From assembly GCA_963785125.1 (NCBI GenBank), contig CAWATU010000003.1, positions 682,001 through 746,000 on the forward strand: 64,000 bases of DNA, given 5' to 3'. The notes under the pieces are model-generated. The model saw only the letters and a program-made list of their open reading frames with translations, ran no database searches and was not told the DNA's origin. Positions 62,351 through 64,000 of this stretch are shown one piece after another. A program made the position numbers and the translations under genes. Positions within the stretch are counted from its first letter, which is position 1. Every line of letters starts with the position of its first letter. The DNA is from QHXN01 sp963785125 (lineage in GTDB: Bacteria > Acidobacteriota > Blastocatellia > Pyrinomonadales > Pyrinomonadaceae).

Positions 62351-62390
62351 AAAAAAAGAAAAGGCGCCGGGGGCCCCCACCCCCGACGCC
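62351..62390 (-). terminator. Rho-independent terminator (minus strand)
   Basis: An 11-bp stem (GGCGTCGGGGG/CCCCCGGCGCC) followed on the minus strand by TTTTCTTTTTTT. It lies past the stop of the MOSC gene and ends whatever is transcribed from 62529 downwards. Confidence 0.8.
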
Positions 62391-62529
62391 TACGGCCACT
62401 CGCGTGGCCTGCCCCAAAGTTTCACTCGTTCTCAGAAGGAACGCCCGTTAGGTGAGTTGGATATTACCCTCCGCGCCGGAGCCTTTGGTTGCAGTTTGAT
62501 TGCGAGGCGGAGACGTTTCTCGTGTGGTC
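62391..62529 (-). ncRNA. Possible small RNA between two minus-strand terminators
   Basis: 139 bases with no ribosome-site-backed ORF, bounded upstream by the tRNA-Arg terminator and downstream by a strong terminator. It contains local complementarity (CTCCGCC...GGCGCGGAG; GGCCACGCGAGTGGCC). Promoter not identified, so an RNA gene is only possible. Confidence 0.3.
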
Positions 62530-62568
62530 AAAAAAAGAGGGCGATGCGGCCGAAGTCGCATCGCCCTC
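62530..62568 (-). terminator. Terminator after tRNA-Arg (TCG)
   Basis: A perfect 12-bp stem (gagggcgatgcg/cgcatcgccctc) followed on the minus strand by a run of seven T. Confidence 0.9.
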
Positions 62569-62588
62569 TCTCTTTGAAAAGTAACTGA

Positions 62589-62663
62589 CGGGCCGTGAGG
62601 GATTCGAACCCCCGACACCTAGTTCCGAAGACTAGTGCTCTATCCAGACTGAGCTAACGGCCC
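62589..62663 (-). tRNA. tRNA-Arg (TCG)
   Basis: Acceptor GGGCCGT/ACGGCCC, anticodon stem CTAGT/ACTAG, loop CTTCGGA, T loop TTCGAAT, discriminator G. No encoded CCA. Its 5' end supplies the last codons of the upstream HNH frame. Confidence 0.92.
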
Positions 62664-63123
62664 ATACCGCTTTTGATACCTATATGTGCCAAGTCGCTGG
62701 GCCGTCTTACGTCGATGGCAGTTTGCACAGCGAACTTCGCATTTCTCAATCTCTTTCAGTAGCGATTCCCACGATAACATTAACCAACCCATTGCCGAAA
62801 CGTTGTAGGACTTTACCCCACGCACGTGGTCGAATTCTAAGACAACCGGGTCATTTTCATCGCAATCGACACAAGGGTGATTCTCTAAGTAGTCGTAGAT
62901 TTTTTCATTAATGTCACTTATTGAACTCATCACGCCGGACGCGCGCCTTCTTCACATAATATCTAACGTTAGCCGAGTAGTGAGCTTTAGCATGTACACG
63001 GCCACAGTCCAGACAGTAAGAATGTCGAGTCCCCTTTAGCTTATTGCGAAAAGGAAACTCCCTGAGGAACTTCACCACCTTACATTTTGAACATGAGCGT
63101 TTCCCAGTCATGTCTTCAAACAT
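62640..63123 (-). pseudogene. Frameshifted zinc-ribbon HNH gene upstream of tRNA-Arg
   Basis: Two overlapping frames match the two halves of the 137-aa HNH protein at 58520. 63123-62914 encodes the zinc ribbon (CSKC, CLDC, KAHYSANVRYY) and 62933-62640 the HNH core (CVDC, EFDHVRG, CANCHRRK). They overlap by 20 bases, so a frameshift separates them; decay or a programmed shift are both possible. The second frame ends GPLAQSG inside the 5' end of tRNA-Arg(TCG). Low GC. Confidence 0.72.
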
Positions 63124-63137
63124 TAAGCTACGGGTGC
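63121..63137 (-). pseudogene. tRNA 5'-end remnant upstream of the HNH pseudogene
   Basis: GCACCCG-TA-GCTTAATG resembles the first 17 bases of the cassette tRNA-Arg (GCTCCCG-TA-GCTTAAAG). The HNH start codon lies in its last bases. No matching 3' half was found. Confidence 0.45.
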
Positions 63138-63185
63138 GTGCAGGCGGCGCGGCGATGCGAGGATAGCACAGGCGCGCCGGGGTGT

Positions 63186-63659
63186 TTAGTGTGACGGCTG
63201 CGCGGGTGTGGCGGCGCCCGCCGGGGCCGTCGTCGTGCGGCCGTGGAACTCGCGGCGGACGTAGCGGACGAGGTTGTTGATGCGCTGTTCGTCGAGGCGC
63301 TTGCCGAAGGCTGGCATGTCGTCACCGCCCTCGCGGATCTGCTTGGCGAGGTGTGCGTCTGGGTCCTTCAGCCCGTGCTCGCGCAGGCTCTCGACCTTGA
63401 TCTTCTCGCCCTCGTCCAGTTCGACGGTGCCGCCGGTGCCGTCGGCCTTGTGGCACTTGATGCAGAACTGCGAGTAGTCGGCGGCGGCCGAGGCCAGTTC
63501 GTCGGGCGTCGCGGCCGGGGCGGGCGTCGAAGTGTTTGCAGGGGCCGTGGCCGAGGGGCGCGCGCCCGTGTTGGTGTTCTGCGCGGTCTGCGTGCTGTTG
63601 CAGGCGGCGGCGAAGGGGAGGGCGGCGAAGGCTGCGAGGACGATCTTATGAAGTTTCAT
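63186..63659 (-). CDS. Cytochrome c lipoprotein, 157 aa
   Basis: Lipoprotein signal (FAAACNS, Cys about 20), Thr/Pro/Ala-rich linker, then one class-I cytochrome c domain with the haem site CIKCH (about residue 66) and axial Met in DDMPAFGKRL. It should carry electrons in the periplasm. Stands alone. Confidence 0.9.
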   Translation of the reverse strand: MKLHKIVLAAFAALPFAAACNSTQTAQNTNTGARPSATAPANTSTPAPAATPDELASAAADYSQFCIKCHKADGTGGTVELDEGEKIKVESLREHGLKDPDAHLAKQIREGGDDMPAFGKRLDEQRINNLVRYVRREFHGRTTTAPAGAATPAQPSH

Positions 63660-63935
63660 GCGCTCGAAGACTGCGGTTCAGAGACCGTTCAGGTTGTCCG
63701 TCATGTTTGAAGAGCGGGGCGAGTATAACGTAAGGCCGCAGGAGTTTGAAGGAGCATTCAAGCGGACTTGAAAAACAGAGCGGCGCGGGTGCGCGGCGGT
63801 TTGCAATCCTGCGCGGCGCAAAGCACAATACGACTCGCCCGGCAGGTACTCACTCTCCTCCGATTGCGACGCGCGCGCGCGTAGAGATGAGGCAGCCCTT
63901 CAACCCCTTAAATGACATCTTGAGGAAGTAAGACC
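63660..63935. other. Intergenic region with no supported gene
   Basis: Between the cytochrome gene and the next start I see no ORF with a ribosome site, no tRNA and no terminator-grade hairpin. Confidence 0.55.
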
Positions 63936-64000
63936 ATGAGCACGGAAGAGCAGGCCGGTGCGGGACGCCATACGTTGCGGCTGGCCGATAAGGCCGAGCG
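63936..64000 (+). CDS. Start of an unidentified gene (3' partial)
   Basis: ATG 63936 with GAGGAAGTAAG upstream opens MSTEEQAGAGRHTLRLADKAE and runs off the window. Too short to identify. Confidence 0.55.
   Translation, partial: MSTEEQAGAGRHTLRLADKAE

Overview
The window is high-GC bacterial DNA, most likely an Acidobacteriota genome of the Blastocatellia/Pyrinomonadaceae kind. This is an inference from gene content (DUF4214, CHRD and Calx-beta secreted proteins, DUF4097, a MurE with the meso-DAP DNPR motif, split gcvPA/gcvPB) and from frequent long intergenic palindromes; no rRNA is present to confirm it.

Bases 1-51000 are mostly ordinary chromosome. In order: the 3' part of a large secreted multidomain protein; small housekeeping genes (J-domain, VOC, radical SAM, CBS); an amino-sugar and cell-wall cluster (epimerase, SIS isomerase, GH20, GH3, NagX-like acyltransferase, EEP hydrolase, D-aminoacylase, MurE); an ATP-grasp ligase coupled to a zinc peptidase; an APC permease, LysA and an aminotransferase; tRNA-Gly and TrmO; the glycine cleavage operon gcvT-H-PA-PB; TPR proteins; an ECF sigma/anti-sigma pair; Nth, prolyl oligopeptidase and XerD; and a TesA/YbbA/YbbP-type locus.

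Bases 51000-63140 are different. Nearly everything is on the minus strand and RNA-centred. Reading in the direction of transcription (high to low coordinates): a possible HNH/tRNA-Arg element (63137-62530), two plus-strand genes (P-loop NTPase and MOSC), a promoter with a 68-aa ORF and two terminators, then a dense array of 33 tRNA genes (60625-55299) whose anticodons cover all 20 amino acids. It is interrupted by an HNH/tRNA-Arg cassette and by a 267-aa orphan, a 38-aa ORF and a second type of HNH protein. The array runs directly into a Ro60 (TROVE-vWA) gene, five Y-RNA-like genes, a DIP1984-family gene, another structured RNA candidate, an orphan 149-aa gene and a low-GC protein with a HEPN-like RNxxAH motif.

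The Ro60/Y-RNA/tRNA-array island is the most notable system here. The Y-RNA candidates share a closing helix with a CGAATG 5' strand and a GTCG 3' strand, and the longest carries a permuted tRNA-like module. Many array tRNAs are non-canonical: Leu anticodons on short-variable-arm bodies, Glu and Trp anticodons on long-variable-arm bodies, C33 instead of U33, and rare anticodons AGT and GCG. Two HNH genes each end inside the 5' part of a tRNA-Arg(TCG) gene, and one of these cassettes splits another tRNA-Arg. I infer a mobile or defence-related tRNA reserve tied to Ro60 RNA handling; that function is not shown by the sequence.
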